Of a DNA stretch of 64,000 nt, positions 26,731 through 35,938 are shown one piece after another (the first letter of the stretch is position 1; each line of letters starts with the position of its first letter). A program made the position numbers and the translations under genes. The stretch comes from Rhodohalobacter mucosus (GTDB lineage: Bacteria > Bacteroidota > Rhodothermia > Balneolales > Balneolaceae), in the NCBI RefSeq assembly GCF_003150675.1, contig NZ_QGGB01000008.1, positions 124,001-188,000 of the forward strand. Direction: 5' to 3'. Below the pieces are notes generated by a model, which did no database searches, was not told the DNA's origin, and worked only from the letters and a program-made list of their open reading frames with translations.

Positions 26731-27486
26731 CTATTTACGTTTATCCCGGACGTAAATGGCTTTCGACTGTCCGTCTCCGATTTTTCGCTCCTCCATATCA
26801 AACAGCTTGGTAGCTGAGATCAGCTCGCCCAGTTTGTTGTACCCGTAGTTCCTGGGATCAAATTCGGCGGAAGCTTTCGACATATAGCTTCCAACCGGGG
26901 CCAAGTGGGCCCACCCGCTCTCATCCGACGCAGCATCCACAGCATTGCGGATCAGGTTGATCAGCTTGGTATCCTGCTTCAGCTGATTTGTGGATTTCTT
27001 GCGTCTGGCAGTTGTTTTCTCATCCTTTTCATCCTCTACCTGCAGAACCTCCGTAAAGATGAACTTGTCGCAGGCGGCCACGAAAGGTTCAGGAGTCTTT
27101 TTCTCACCGAAACCATACACCACGAGCCCCGCTTCACGAATCCTGGCGGCCAGCTTGGTAAAGTCGCTGTCGCTTGATACCAGGCAAAAGCCATCGAACT
27201 TTCCGGTGTAGAGAAGATCCATGGCGTCAATAATCAGGGCGCTGTCGGTCGAATTCTTTCCGCGGGTATAGCCGAACTGCTGAATGGGCTGAATGGAGTG
27301 CTGAAGAAGGATCTCCTTCCAGCTTCGCAGCTGCGGCTGTGTCCAGTCGCCGTAGATACGTTTTGCATTTGCGGTTCCATATTTTGCGATTTCGGCCAGC
27401 AGTCCGTCAATAATGGCGGCCTGTGCATTATCAGCGTCTATTAATACCGCCAGTTTAGGAGTATTCTCCATGTTCGTCTTTAACAT
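26731..27486 (-). CDS. NYN-domain nuclease with C-terminal OST-HTH/LOTUS domain
   Basis: A 251-residue protein of the LabA/DUF88 group. The NYN domain (about 10-150), a PIN-like ribonuclease fold, has LAVLIDADNAQ with conserved acidic residues, RGKNSTDSALIIDAMDLL and LVSSDSDFTKLAARIRE, together forming the acidic metal site. A lysine/arginine-rich linker leads to an OST-HTH (LOTUS) domain (about 175-248, with LAPVGSYMSKASAEFDPRNYGY), an RNA-binding fold. The pairing suggests a small RNA-targeted nuclease. The ATG at 27486 is used; the ATG at 27471 is possible too. It is convergent with the S9 peptidase gene, only 40 bases away. The target is unknown. Confidence 0.9.
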   Translation of the reverse strand: MLKTNMENTPKLAVLIDADNAQAAIIDGLLAEIAKYGTANAKRIYGDWTQPQLRSWKEILLQHSIQPIQQFGYTRGKNSTDSALIIDAMDLLYTGKFDGFCLVSSDSDFTKLAARIREAGLVVYGFGEKKTPEPFVAACDKFIFTEVLQVEDEKDEKTTARRKKSTNQLKQDTKLINLIRNAVDAASDESGWAHLAPVGSYMSKASAEFDPRNYGYNKLGELISATKLFDMEERKIGDGQSKAIYVRDKRK

Positions 27487-27693
27487 TCTTTTTTAGTTCG
27501 ATTTGGCTCAATATACCATTGATCCTGCTTAATTCTGTAATTTGAGTCAAAGAAGTCTTTGTAGCCTGCTATGATACTTTCCAAAAAAAGAGTACATGAA
27601 AAGAACGGCTGAAGAGCTTGTTCCAAACCCGGACAGCAAGCCAGATTGAGTCCTGCAAAATGGCAGCCTCACCGCTTTTTTTAACGATGCCGG

Positions 27694-27727
27694 TTTTAAA
27701 TATCAATCAAGTTGTGTAATATTTTTG
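27694..27727 (+). promoter_or_regulatory. Possible Bacteroidota-type promoter of the metal island
   Basis: TATTTTTG at 27720-27727 fits the TAnnTTTG -7 element of Bacteroidota promoters, with a TTTT stretch at 27694-27697 about 22 bases earlier in place of the -33 TTTG. Transcription would begin about 27734, upstream of the ATG at 27754 but downstream of the alternative TTG at 27712, supporting the ATG start. Confidence 0.35.
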
Positions 27728-27753
27728 GATTGTTGCATAAAGCAACTCAAATC

Positions 27754-28212
27754 ATGTATTCTTACGCTGTGAAAATTTTTGGTGTAACATATCGATCGGT
27801 TTCAAAGCCGGCTGCATTCCTTCTTTTAGCGGCTCTGCTGATGCCCACATGTCTGCATGCTCATGAGCTTGCAGAATTCTGCTCTACCGACATGGCAGCA
27901 CATCATTCAATGAATGATTCTGCTCAGGACAGCAGTCATAAAGGATCCGATAACAACCACCATGCACCCGCTCCGGATGAAGAACAGCACTGCGGTTCGC
28001 TCGCTTTTTGTGCTTGCTCCTCAGACGAAGCTCCGCGCATTGATGAAAACCTGCTGATCCCCTCAACTGTTTCTGCGGCCATGCTCCCGGCTGATCCGGA
28101 TTTCCGGCTGCAACCTGTTACTCTTTCCAAAAACATTTCTCCGGCTCTAAGCGGCCCCATTAACGGGCATGCTCCGCCTCTCTGGCTTCTTTACGACACC
28201 TATTTGCTGTAG
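27754..28212 (+). CDS. Small exported His/Cys-rich protein, first gene of the metal island
   Basis: A 152-residue protein with a hydrophobic signal (SKPAAFLLLAALLMPTCLHA, probable cleavage after LHA). The mature part is rich in histidine, methionine and cysteine: HELAEFCSTDMAAHHSMND, NNHHAPAPDEEQHCGSLAFC and ACSS, consistent with binding soft or borderline metal ions. I do not recognise a named family, though small His-rich proteins are frequently found before cus-type operons in this group. The frame is open from a TTG at 27712; the ATG at 27754 (MYSYAVKIFG) is preferred because the promoter-like element lies between the two. It is 340 bases upstream of cusA on the same strand. A periplasmic copper-binding role is inference. 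Confidence 0.7.
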   Translation: MYSYAVKIFGVTYRSVSKPAAFLLLAALLMPTCLHAHELAEFCSTDMAAHHSMNDSAQDSSHKGSDNNHHAPAPDEEQHCGSLAFCACSSDEAPRIDENLLIPSTVSAAMLPADPDFRLQPVTLSKNISPALSGPINGHAPPLWLLYDTYLL

Positions 28213-28350
28213 CTCATTCTGCATATTGGAAGGAGAATCCCGCTTAATGGCGAGGACAGACAGAGGAGTGAACTGCGAATCTGTATAGGTGTGTGTGATG
28301 ATGGAGCGTTGATTCAGCGAGAAGCCTTTTTAAGGTGTTGAATCCCCGCG

Positions 28351-28535
28351 AACACACCCCTCGCTTATGAAAATCAGCTTCGCTTTTTTCAATTCGCTTT
28401 CCCCTCTCCAGAGGGGATATTAAAGCTCCTTTCCCAACCTGAAACACCCACTCAATACAAAACTTTTAAACTCTTTAAAGAGTCCTCCCCCTTTGCGCGC
28501 AGAGAGGGAGACAGCCCCATAGGGAACCCTATGGG
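28351..28535 (+). repeat. Dispersed hairpin repeats upstream of cusA
   Basis: Within the 339-base gap before cusA there is no gene but several repeat-like words: AACACACCCCT (28351-28361, the reverse complement of a word found at 32449 and 33871), the hairpin CCCCTCT/AGAGGGG (28401-28416), and the perfect 9-bp hairpin CCCATAGGG/CCCTATGGG (28516-28535). An in-frame ATG at 28531 lies inside the last hairpin. Confidence 0.7.
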
Positions 28536-28551
28536 AAGAGTGAGTCCCGAA

Positions 28552-31500
28552 ATGACGAATAAACTTATACGCTTTTTTCTCGAGAACAAACTGATCGCCG
28601 TGCTGTTATTTCTGACGCTGGCAGGGTGGGGACTATCCACGGCTCCGTTCGACTGGGATATCGGATTCCTTCCCCGTAATCCGGTGCCGGTCGATGCCAT
28701 ACCCGATATTGGAGATAATCAGCAAATTGTATTCACGGAGTGGCCCGGACGTTCCCCGCAGGATATTGAGGATCAGATTACCTACCCGCTTACCACACAG
28801 CTATTGGGACTACCCGGCGTTAAAACCGTTCGGAGTAATTCCATGTTCGGCTTTTCATCCATCAATGTCATATTTGAAGATGATGCAGAGTTTTACTGGA
28901 GCAGAACCCGCATACTTGAGAAACTGAACTCCCTCCCCGGCGGCACATTGCCAGAGGGTGTACAGCCCACACTGGGGCCGGATGCAACCGCACTGGGGCA
29001 AATCTTCTGGTATACCCTTGAGGGGTACGATTCTGAAGGGAATCCCGCCGGGGGCTGGGACCCTCAGGAACTTCGGTCTGTGCAGGATTTTCAGGTAAAA
29101 TATGCCCTTTCATCGGTTGAAGGTGTGGCTGAAGTGGCCAGCATCGGAGGGTATGTAAAGGAGTATCAGGTAGAGATCGACCCGGCTGCAATGCGTGAAG
29201 CGGACGTCACGGTGCTTCAAATTGCAGAGGCCGTACGAAAGAGCAATCTGGATGTGGGAGCCCGAACCATTGAGATGAACCGCGCAGAGTACCTCGTTCG
29301 GGGGCTCGGTTACATCGAGTCTCTGGAAGACCTGGAGGGGAGCGTTGTAGCCGTTAACGGCAACACTCCTATAAAGATCAGCGATGTAGCCCGCGTACAA
29401 ATGGGTCCTGCACAACGCAGGGGTGCGCTCGACAAAGCCGGTGCTGAAGCTGTGGGCGGCGTTATCGTAGCGCGATATGGTGAGAACCCGCTTGAGGTGA
29501 TCAATAATGTAAAAGCCGAAATCGAGAGGATTAAATCCGGACTCCCATCCAAAGAGTTGTCAGACGGGACAGTCTCACAAGTAACCATAGTACCGTTTTA
29601 CGACCGTACAGGACTCATTTACGAAACTCTTGGCACCCTGGAGGAAGCCCTTACCCTGCAGATTCTGATCACCATCATCGTGATCATCGTCATGGTGATG
29701 CATCTTAGAACATCTATCGTGATCTCTGCACTGCTGCCTCTTGCCGTTCTGATGAGTTTTATCATGATGAAGTATTTCGGTGTGGATGCCAATGTGGTGG
29801 CTTTGGCCGGTATTGCAATATCCATCGGTACCGTTGTGGATATGGGCATTATACTCACTGAAAACATGCTCCGCCACATGGAGGAAAAAGACCGGGAAGA
29901 ACCGCTTCTTGAGACCATCTATCGTGCAACAACAGAAGTAAGTCCCGCTGTGATCACAGCGCTGTTAACCACTATTGTCAGTTTCCTGCCCGTATTTATG
30001 CTGGAAGCGCAGGAAGGGCGACTATTCGGACCATTGGCCTGGACCAAAACATTTATCCTAATTGCTGCACTGGTGATCGTTATCACCCTGATCCCCGCAT
30101 TCTCTCACCGGCTTTTTTCACTAACGATTGATAAAAGGCGCTGGAAGATCTTCTGGAACGGTGTGATGATTACCGGCGGATTGATAGTTGCACTCACCGT
30201 TTACGGCTGGGGCGGACTGATACTGATCGCACTTGGCACCAATAATCTTATCGGGATTTATCGTGAAGAGTACAGGCCGCTGTCACCGCGGGTCAATACC
30301 GGCATTATCCTTCTGGGGGTCGTCTGGCTTCTTGCCGGTCAGTGGCTGCCGCTCGGTCCTGAAAACCCGATCTCCCTCAGTATGATATTTATCATCTTGA
30401 TAATCGGTGTGATTTTCGGCCTCCTGTGGCTCTTCATGAAATATTACGAGCAGATTCTTACCCGTGCCCTAAGGAAAAAAAGGGTGTTTTTGTTGCTTCC
30501 TGTTCTCATTCTGATCGTTGGCCTCATGGGATGGAGGGGGTTTGACACCACTTTTCGCTATGTGGCCGAAGGATTCGATACAATTGGGATCGAAATTGAT
30601 GATACCTCAGCATGGACCGCATTGGAGCAACGTTTTCCCGGACTGGGTCAGGAGTTCATGCCCACACTGGATGAGGGTTCTTTCCTGCTGATGCCCACCA
30701 CCATGCCTCATGCAGGGTTGGAGGAGTCACTGCAGATGATGCAGGAAATGGATATGCGAATCGCGTCTATTCCGGAAGTGGAAACCGTGACAGGAAAAGT
30801 CGGGCGGGTGGAATCGGCCCTCGACCCAGCGCCAATTTCCATGTTCGAAAATATTATCCAGTACAAAAGTGAGTACAAGACGGATGATCGTGGACGCCGG
30901 ATTCGGTTTAAAACTGAAAACGGTGACTTTGTCCGGGATGAATGCGGTAACCTGATACCGGACCGTAACGGGCGATACTACCGCCAATGGCGCGATCAAA
31001 TCAAATCGCCGGATGATATCTGGGCGGAAATTGTGACAGCTTCCGACATACCGGGAGTCACCTCTGCACCACAGCTTCAGCCGATTGAAACGCGCCTGAT
31101 CATGCTGCAAACCGGTATGCGGGCCAATATGGGAATACGAATAAGCGGGCCAGGCCTTGATGTTATTGACGGGTTTGCCACAGACCTGGAACGCATCGTC
31201 AGGGAGGTGGATGGAGTCCGCCCTGCATCAGTCTTCGCAGAACGCATCGCAGGAAAACCCTATTTAGAGATTGACATCAACCGCGATGATATTGCGCGAT
31301 ATGGAATGACCATTGCCGACGTCCAGCAGGTCATCACTACAGCCATTGGAGGGCAGGCGCTTGGAATGACTGTCGAAGGGCGGGAACGTTATCCGATACG
31401 TGTCAGGTATGCACGGGAGTACCGCAATACACCGGAAATGATGAATCGGATACTTGTGCCCTCACCAAACGGCAGCCAGATTCCGCTGGGGCAGCTTGCC

Positions 31501-32319
31501 GATATACGGTTCGAAACCGGTCCGGTGACTATTCGGAGTGAAAACACATTTTTAAGCGCCTACGTCACGTTCGACAGCCAGACAGGATTATCATCTGTGG
31601 ATGTTGTAAATCGAGTTCGCAGAGATCTGGATGAGCGAATCAGTGAGGGGTCCTTAGCCATTCCCGATGGAATCAGCTACACGTTCGAAGGTGAATTCAA
31701 AAATCAACAGAGAGCGGCCGACCGTTTATCCGTTGTCCTTCCGATTACGCTGATGATCATATTTTTGATCATCTGGTTCCAGTTCAGGTCAACTCCGGTT
31801 ACACTCATTGTCTTTTCAGGAATAGTACTTGTGTGGGCCGGCGGATTTATACTGCTTTGGCTTTACGGGCAGGACTGGTTTTTCAATTTTTCGCTATTTG
31901 GAACTGAGCTGCGCGAATTTTTCCACATGGGCACCATCAACATGAGCGTAGCGGTATGGGTCGGTTTTTTGGCTCTTTTCGGTATCGCCGTGGATAACGG
32001 AGTGGTGATGGCAACCTATCTCAATCAGTTATTTGAGCGAAAAAACCCACAAAATCGCGAAAACATCTATGCCACAGCTGTAGAAGCGGGCATGCGCAGG
32101 GTTCGTCCCTGCCTCATGACTACGGGCACCACACTTCTGGCACTGCTACCCATACTTACATCTGCCGGAAAAGGATCTGAAATCATGATTCCCATGGCGA
32201 TCCCCATTTTTGGAGGAATGCTGGTCCAGGTATTAAGCCTGCTGCTGGTTCCGCTGCTGTATGCGATGTGGAAGGAGTCTGGTTTACAAACTGTGAATAA
32301 ATTGGAGGATGAGGTATGA
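28552..32319 (+). CDS. cusA: CusA/CzcA-type heavy-metal efflux RND pump
   Basis: A 1255-residue inner-membrane RND transporter that exports Cu(I)/Ag(I) or divalent metals from cytoplasm or periplasm using protons. Marks include the N-terminal helix, DAIPDIGDNQQIVFTEWPG, the TM4 proton-relay block GTVVDMGIILTENML, QEFMPTLDEGSFLLMPTTMP in the porter domain, and FGIAVDNGVVMATYL near the end. It is about 200 residues longer than E. coli CusA: residues about 530-630 hold three extra hydrophobic segments between the two membrane halves, and about 772-820 a hydrophilic insert. The frame could start at 28531, but that ATG is in a repeat hairpin, so the ATG at 28552 (MTNKLIRFFLENKL) is used. Its stop overlaps the next start as ATGA. 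Confidence 0.95.
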   Translation: MTNKLIRFFLENKLIAVLLFLTLAGWGLSTAPFDWDIGFLPRNPVPVDAIPDIGDNQQIVFTEWPGRSPQDIEDQITYPLTTQLLGLPGVKTVRSNSMFGFSSINVIFEDDAEFYWSRTRILEKLNSLPGGTLPEGVQPTLGPDATALGQIFWYTLEGYDSEGNPAGGWDPQELRSVQDFQVKYALSSVEGVAEVASIGGYVKEYQVEIDPAAMREADVTVLQIAEAVRKSNLDVGARTIEMNRAEYLVRGLGYIESLEDLEGSVVAVNGNTPIKISDVARVQMGPAQRRGALDKAGAEAVGGVIVARYGENPLEVINNVKAEIERIKSGLPSKELSDGTVSQVTIVPFYDRTGLIYETLGTLEEALTLQILITIIVIIVMVMHLRTSIVISALLPLAVLMSFIMMKYFGVDANVVALAGIAISIGTVVDMGIILTENMLRHMEEKDREEPLLETIYRATTEVSPAVITALLTTIVSFLPVFMLEAQEGRLFGPLAWTKTFILIAALVIVITLIPAFSHRLFSLTIDKRRWKIFWNGVMITGGLIVALTVYGWGGLILIALGTNNLIGIYREEYRPLSPRVNTGIILLGVVWLLAGQWLPLGPENPISLSMIFIILIIGVIFGLLWLFMKYYEQILTRALRKKRVFLLLPVLILIVGLMGWRGFDTTFRYVAEGFDTIGIEIDDTSAWTALEQRFPGLGQEFMPTLDEGSFLLMPTTMPHAGLEESLQMMQEMDMRIASIPEVETVTGKVGRVESALDPAPISMFENIIQYKSEYKTDDRGRRIRFKTENGDFVRDECGNLIPDRNGRYYRQWRDQIKSPDDIWAEIVTASDIPGVTSAPQLQPIETRLIMLQTGMRANMGIRISGPGLDVIDGFATDLERIVREVDGVRPASVFAERIAGKPYLEIDINRDDIARYGMTIADVQQVITTAIGGQALGMTVEGRERYPIRVRYAREYRNTPEMMNRILVPSPNGSQIPLGQLADIRFETGPVTIRSENTFLSAYVTFDSQTGLSSVDVVNRVRRDLDERISEGSLAIPDGISYTFEGEFKNQQRAADRLSVVLPITLMIIFLIIWFQFRSTPVTLIVFSGIVLVWAGGFILLWLYGQDWFFNFSLFGTELREFFHMGTINMSVAVWVGFLALFGIAVDNGVVMATYLNQLFERKNPQNRENIYATAVEAGMRRVRPCLMTTGTTLLALLPILTSAGKGSEIMIPMAIPIFGGMLVQVLSLLLVPLLYAMWKESGLQTVNKLEDEV

Positions 32320-33848
32320 ATAGTGAAAAGGCAAAAGGCAAAAGGCAGAAGACCCCCTCTTCCGTAGGGATCCCTATTGAAAAAGGGGGGGAGAGTCCGG
32401 GTCTCCTCCTCAGAGTCAACAGCTTGCTGAGTGTTCAGCGCAGCAATCAGGGGTGTGTTGGCGGGATGATGTTTAACGATTCAATTTGTTCACAACACAA
32501 AACCCCGGCAATACATACCCCAATATCCCCTCTGCCCGGTGGGTCGGGACGTGAACGCAAGAGGAGACTCCTGGCGCCCGTCCTGATTCTTGTAATTGGC
32601 ATGATAACGACATTCACTCAAGCTGCTTCCGCTCAATTCCAGGAAACATATCCCCAGCTCGAAGAGTATCTCCGGATTGCGGTTGACCAGAACCCGGAGC
32701 TGCGATCTCTTCGCTATCTCTATGAAGCCGAGAGAGAAAAAGCCCGGGAAACCGGTATTCTGCCCGATCCGGAGCTGAACATCCGGTACGATTTCAATCC
32801 GATGATGCCCGAATCTCAACTGGGCCGGTTTTCGCTGTCGGCAATGCAGATGTTTCCATGGATCGGGACGCTTGATGCCCGTAAGCAGGCTCAGATTCAT
32901 ACAGCGGAAGTACAGCGATCATTGATTGATAGCAGACAGCTGGAAATACTTCGGGATATTCGGATCACCTGGCTCGATATCGCGGAAGTGACACAGCACA
33001 TGAGAATTGCAGATCAGACGCTTCAGCTTGTGGGAGACCTTGAGCAGCTGGTAGAGATCCGATACGAAACCGCCCGGACCAGCCAGGCTGATATTCTTCG
33101 TATTCAGATGGAGAAGCAGAGAATTCAAAACAGAATCAGGAACCTCGAAGACAGGCTTGCGCCCCTGTTGGCCTCATTTAATGAACTCCTGAACAGGGAG
33201 AGAGATGAAGAGGTGAATACGTCCGAACCGCAGCAGCTGCCAGGCCCTGCTTATCCGGCTGAAGAGATCGCGGGACTGGCAAGGGATCAAAATCCGGTTT
33301 TTGAAACGCTGCGCCTGCGTGAGTCTGCACTTGAACAACAGGAACGGGCCGCCGTGCTCAGCGGGCGGCCGTCCGTTGGGCTGGGTCTTGAGGTTATGGG
33401 TCGTGATTTTGGCCCGATGTCCATGAATCCAAACGCCACCGAGAGTTTTATCGGAATGGCTACAATCAGGCTGCCGATTTATCGCGCCAAAACAAGTTCA
33501 CAGAAGCAGCAAATATCAAGCATGCTGCAATCCGTTGAGATGCAGCGACAGCAAACTGAAAACAGAATTTCGTCTGAACTGGAACAGGCCCTTGAAACTT
33601 TGCGGTCTTCGAACAGGTCCATTGAGCTTTTAAATGTAGAATTGATTCCGCGTGCACGTCAGGTGCTCGATATTCTCAGTGAAGAGTACACGGCCGGCAA
33701 TACCGCTTTTGATGAACTGCTTCAAATTCAGCGCGAACTGCTCGACCTCGAATTTGAACGGGTTGAAGCGATTGTGAATCAGAATAAGGCCATGGCAAGA
33801 ATAGAGCGATTGATTGGAGGGAGTTCCCTCTTGAGAGGGGACAGATGA
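32316..33848 (+). CDS. cusC: CusC/TolC-type outer-membrane efflux channel
   Basis: An outer-membrane factor of the OEP family that forms the exit duct of the metal pump. The signal peptide core is LLAPVLILVIGMITTF, with cleavage near ASAQF at about residue 107; the mature part shows the two-fold OEP pattern of long coiled-coil helices with YLRIAVDQNPELRSLRYL and, later, EIAGLARDQNPVFETLRLRE. The ATG at 32316 overlaps the cusA stop (ATGA) and is used, giving 510 residues, but residues 5-80 are encoded by repeat DNA; starts at 32466 or 32469 would skip most of it. The last residues (GGSSLLRGDR) and the stop are also supplied by a repeat hairpin. Works with CusA and CusB. Confidence 0.88.
   Translation: MNSEKAKGKRQKTPSSVGIPIEKGGESPGLLLRVNSLLSVQRSNQGCVGGMMFNDSICSQHKTPAIHTPISPLPGGSGRERKRRLLAPVLILVIGMITTFTQAASAQFQETYPQLEEYLRIAVDQNPELRSLRYLYEAEREKARETGILPDPELNIRYDFNPMMPESQLGRFSLSAMQMFPWIGTLDARKQAQIHTAEVQRSLIDSRQLEILRDIRITWLDIAEVTQHMRIADQTLQLVGDLEQLVEIRYETARTSQADILRIQMEKQRIQNRIRNLEDRLAPLLASFNELLNRERDEEVNTSEPQQLPGPAYPAEEIAGLARDQNPVFETLRLRESALEQQERAAVLSGRPSVGLGLEVMGRDFGPMSMNPNATESFIGMATIRLPIYRAKTSSQKQQISSMLQSVEMQRQQTENRISSELEQALETLRSSNRSIELLNVELIPRARQVLDILSEEYTAGNTAFDELLQIQRELLDLEFERVEAIVNQNKAMARIERLIGGSSLLRGDR
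32326..32353 (+). repeat. Heptamer tandem repeat AAAAGGC at the cusA-cusC junction
   Basis: Three exact copies of AAAAGGC (32326-32346) followed by a degenerate fourth (AGAAGAC). The array lies inside the first codons of the cusC frame and encodes the Lys-rich EKAKGKRQK. The 7-bp unit length matches other tandem arrays in this window. Confidence 0.75.
32353..32459 (+). repeat. Dispersed hairpin repeat within the start of the cusC frame
   Basis: A quasi-palindrome from 32353 to 32390 begins CCCCCT, has TAGGGATCCCTA at its centre and ends AGGGGGG. It is followed by the word AGGGGTGTGTT at 32449-32459, which also occurs at 33871 and, inverted, at 28351. The sequence is read in frame by the upstream-extended cusC reading frame but looks like intergenic repeat rather than conserved coding sequence. 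Confidence 0.65.
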
Positions 33849-33958
33849 TGAAGAGTCCAGCAAAATCATCAGGGGTGTGTTTATGTCAGGAGACCGAATC
33901 CTGATTGCAGACACCTCCTATAACCAACCACCCCCAACCCCTCCTTGGAAAGGAGGGG
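33826..33958 (+). repeat. Dispersed hairpin repeats at the cusC-cusB junction
   Basis: Contains CCCTCT/AGAGGG (33826-33839), which encodes the end of cusC, the shared word AGGGGTGTGTT (33871-33881), and the perfect 9-bp hairpin CCCCTCCTT/AAGGAGGGG (33938-33958). The second hairpin ends 9 bases before the cusB ATG. Confidence 0.7.
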
Positions 33959-33967
33959 AGAGCCGAA

Positions 33968-35821
33968 ATGAAATTTAATAAACAAACCAATACCAGAATG
34001 AACATCACAAAAAGCCAATATCTCACATACGCATCTGTATTGATAGCGGGCGTCATCCTCGGCTGGCTCTTTTTTGGGGGGTCAGAAACCACTCAAAACG
34101 GACATGACGACCACAGCCACGAACAGGTTGTCAATGAATCGGGTGAACAGGTCTGGACCTGCTCCATGCATCCATCCGTTCGGGAGGATGGCCCAGGCTC
34201 CTGCCCGATATGCGGAATGGATCTGATTCCCGTCTCAACCGATGAACGTGTGGACGACTACAGCATGGTGATGACCGAAGCTTCCATCCAGCTGGCCAAT
34301 ATTCAGACAGCGCCCGCCGTGCGCAGACAACCGGTTCGCGAGATTTACCTGCCGGGCCGGGTTGAAGTTGATGAACGGCGTGTCAGTTACGTTACCGCTC
34401 ACTTTGAAGGACGCATCCGTGATGTGAAAATTGACTTTACCGGGGCGCCCATTCGCAAAGGCGATGTAATGGCCACCATCTACTCACCGGAGCTTGTGAG
34501 TGCACAACGGGAGCTGCTGCAGGCTGTAGAAACCCGCGAGCGCAATCCTGAACTCTACAACGCTGCTGTACGGAAATTCAGCCTCTGGGAGTTTACCGAT
34601 GAACAGATTCAGGCTATCATAGACCGCGGGACTGTCCAAACCTATATGGAAATCCTTTCGCCTGTTAACGGTTTTGTGATGAAACGCAACGTGGTGGATG
34701 AGCAGCACGTGATGGAAGGAACCGTTATCTATGAGGTAGCCAATCTGGATCAATTATGGGTTACCCTGGATGCCTATGAGCAGGACCTACCCTGGATTTC
34801 AGAGGGTGACGACGTGCTGTTTCAGACCCGCTCAAACCCGGATCAGAATTACAGTGCGTCGATTGATTTTATTGATCCGGCTTTTAATAATGAGAAACGC
34901 ACCATTCGGCTGAGAGCCGACGTGGAAAACGGGAACCACTCTCTAAAACCGAATATGCTGGTGCACGGAACCGTTCACGCGAAAATGGATGGTGAAAAGA
35001 TCCTTGTGCCCGCTTCCGCCGTGTTATGGACCGGGCCCAGATCAATTGTTTATGTAAAAGATGCATCCGCAGAAATTCCGCGGTTTGAAGCCCGTGAAGT
35101 GGACCTGGGCGTAAGGGCGGGAGATCACTATATCATCGAAAACGGAATTGATGAGGGTGAAGACGTAGTCTTCAACGGTACTTTCCGTATCGACAGTGAA
35201 TTTCAGCTGGCCGACCGATTCAGCATGATGAACCGCACCCCGGGTTCGGGAGCCGCTCAGGCCGGGCATCAGCATGGCGGAATGGATATGGCACGAAACG
35301 GAATCGACGATGCAGATCAGATTAATTATCAGAATGAAGCAGCCTCCGTTCCCGCTGCCGAACAGTTCAACGATGTTCCCAACGACTTTCGTGAGCTATT
35401 TACCAAAGCTGTTTCGTATTACATTGAAGGAAAGGATGCGCTGTTGGAGTCCGACCTGAGCTCTGCTCAATCCGCTTACGAAAGCTTCATTTCCAGCCTG
35501 GAAGAAATTGGTGTTCATGGGCTTTCGGGCGACGGACATGTAGCCTGGATGGAGAGCTATGAGGCTCTGGTGACCCATGCCTCGGGCATGCTCTCGGCTG
35601 ATGATCGGGAAGCCAGGGCAAACTCTTTCAGGAGTCTCTCAGAAGAGCTGATCCGCGCGGTGAAGATGTTTGGCATAGATGGAGTGGTGTATCATCAGTA
35701 CTGTCCCATGGCTTTTGGCAATGAGGGCGCAAGCTGGCTAAGCAGCAATCAGCAGATTCAAAATCCATATTTCCCGGAGACCATGCCGCGATGCGGTGAG
35801 GTGATTGAGAGAATTGAATAA
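33968..35821 (+). CDS. cusB: CusB-type periplasmic adaptor with metal-binding domain and DUF3347
   Basis: A 617-residue membrane-fusion protein connecting CusA and CusC. After a membrane anchor (about 12-30) and a His-rich stretch (NGHDDHSHEQ) there is a heavy-metal-binding domain with WTCSMHPSV and PGSCPICGMDLIPV (about 55-85), which presents metal through Cys/Met. The adaptor core follows (lipoyl-like, hairpin and barrel domains, about 110-420), then a linker with GHQHGGMDM and a C-terminal DUF3347 domain (about 470-615) ending YHQYCPMAFGNEGASW and PYFPETMPRCG. The frame extends upstream to a TTG at 33905, but this part is repeat DNA, so the ATG at 33968 is chosen. The Met/His clusters favour copper or silver as substrate. 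Confidence 0.94.
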   Translation: MKFNKQTNTRMNITKSQYLTYASVLIAGVILGWLFFGGSETTQNGHDDHSHEQVVNESGEQVWTCSMHPSVREDGPGSCPICGMDLIPVSTDERVDDYSMVMTEASIQLANIQTAPAVRRQPVREIYLPGRVEVDERRVSYVTAHFEGRIRDVKIDFTGAPIRKGDVMATIYSPELVSAQRELLQAVETRERNPELYNAAVRKFSLWEFTDEQIQAIIDRGTVQTYMEILSPVNGFVMKRNVVDEQHVMEGTVIYEVANLDQLWVTLDAYEQDLPWISEGDDVLFQTRSNPDQNYSASIDFIDPAFNNEKRTIRLRADVENGNHSLKPNMLVHGTVHAKMDGEKILVPASAVLWTGPRSIVYVKDASAEIPRFEAREVDLGVRAGDHYIIENGIDEGEDVVFNGTFRIDSEFQLADRFSMMNRTPGSGAAQAGHQHGGMDMARNGIDDADQINYQNEAASVPAAEQFNDVPNDFRELFTKAVSYYIEGKDALLESDLSSAQSAYESFISSLEEIGVHGLSGDGHVAWMESYEALVTHASGMLSADDREARANSFRSLSEELIRAVKMFGIDGVVYHQYCPMAFGNEGASWLSSNQQIQNPYFPETMPRCGEVIERIE

Positions 35822-35938
35822 AAATCCCCTCTTCAATCTGCATGGCTGATACGGATTAAAAAGAAACTCTGATCCGAAGCATATTGTTAAACCTATAGGA
35901 GGCAATAATTTTTATAAAAATAAAGAAAGGTACACATT

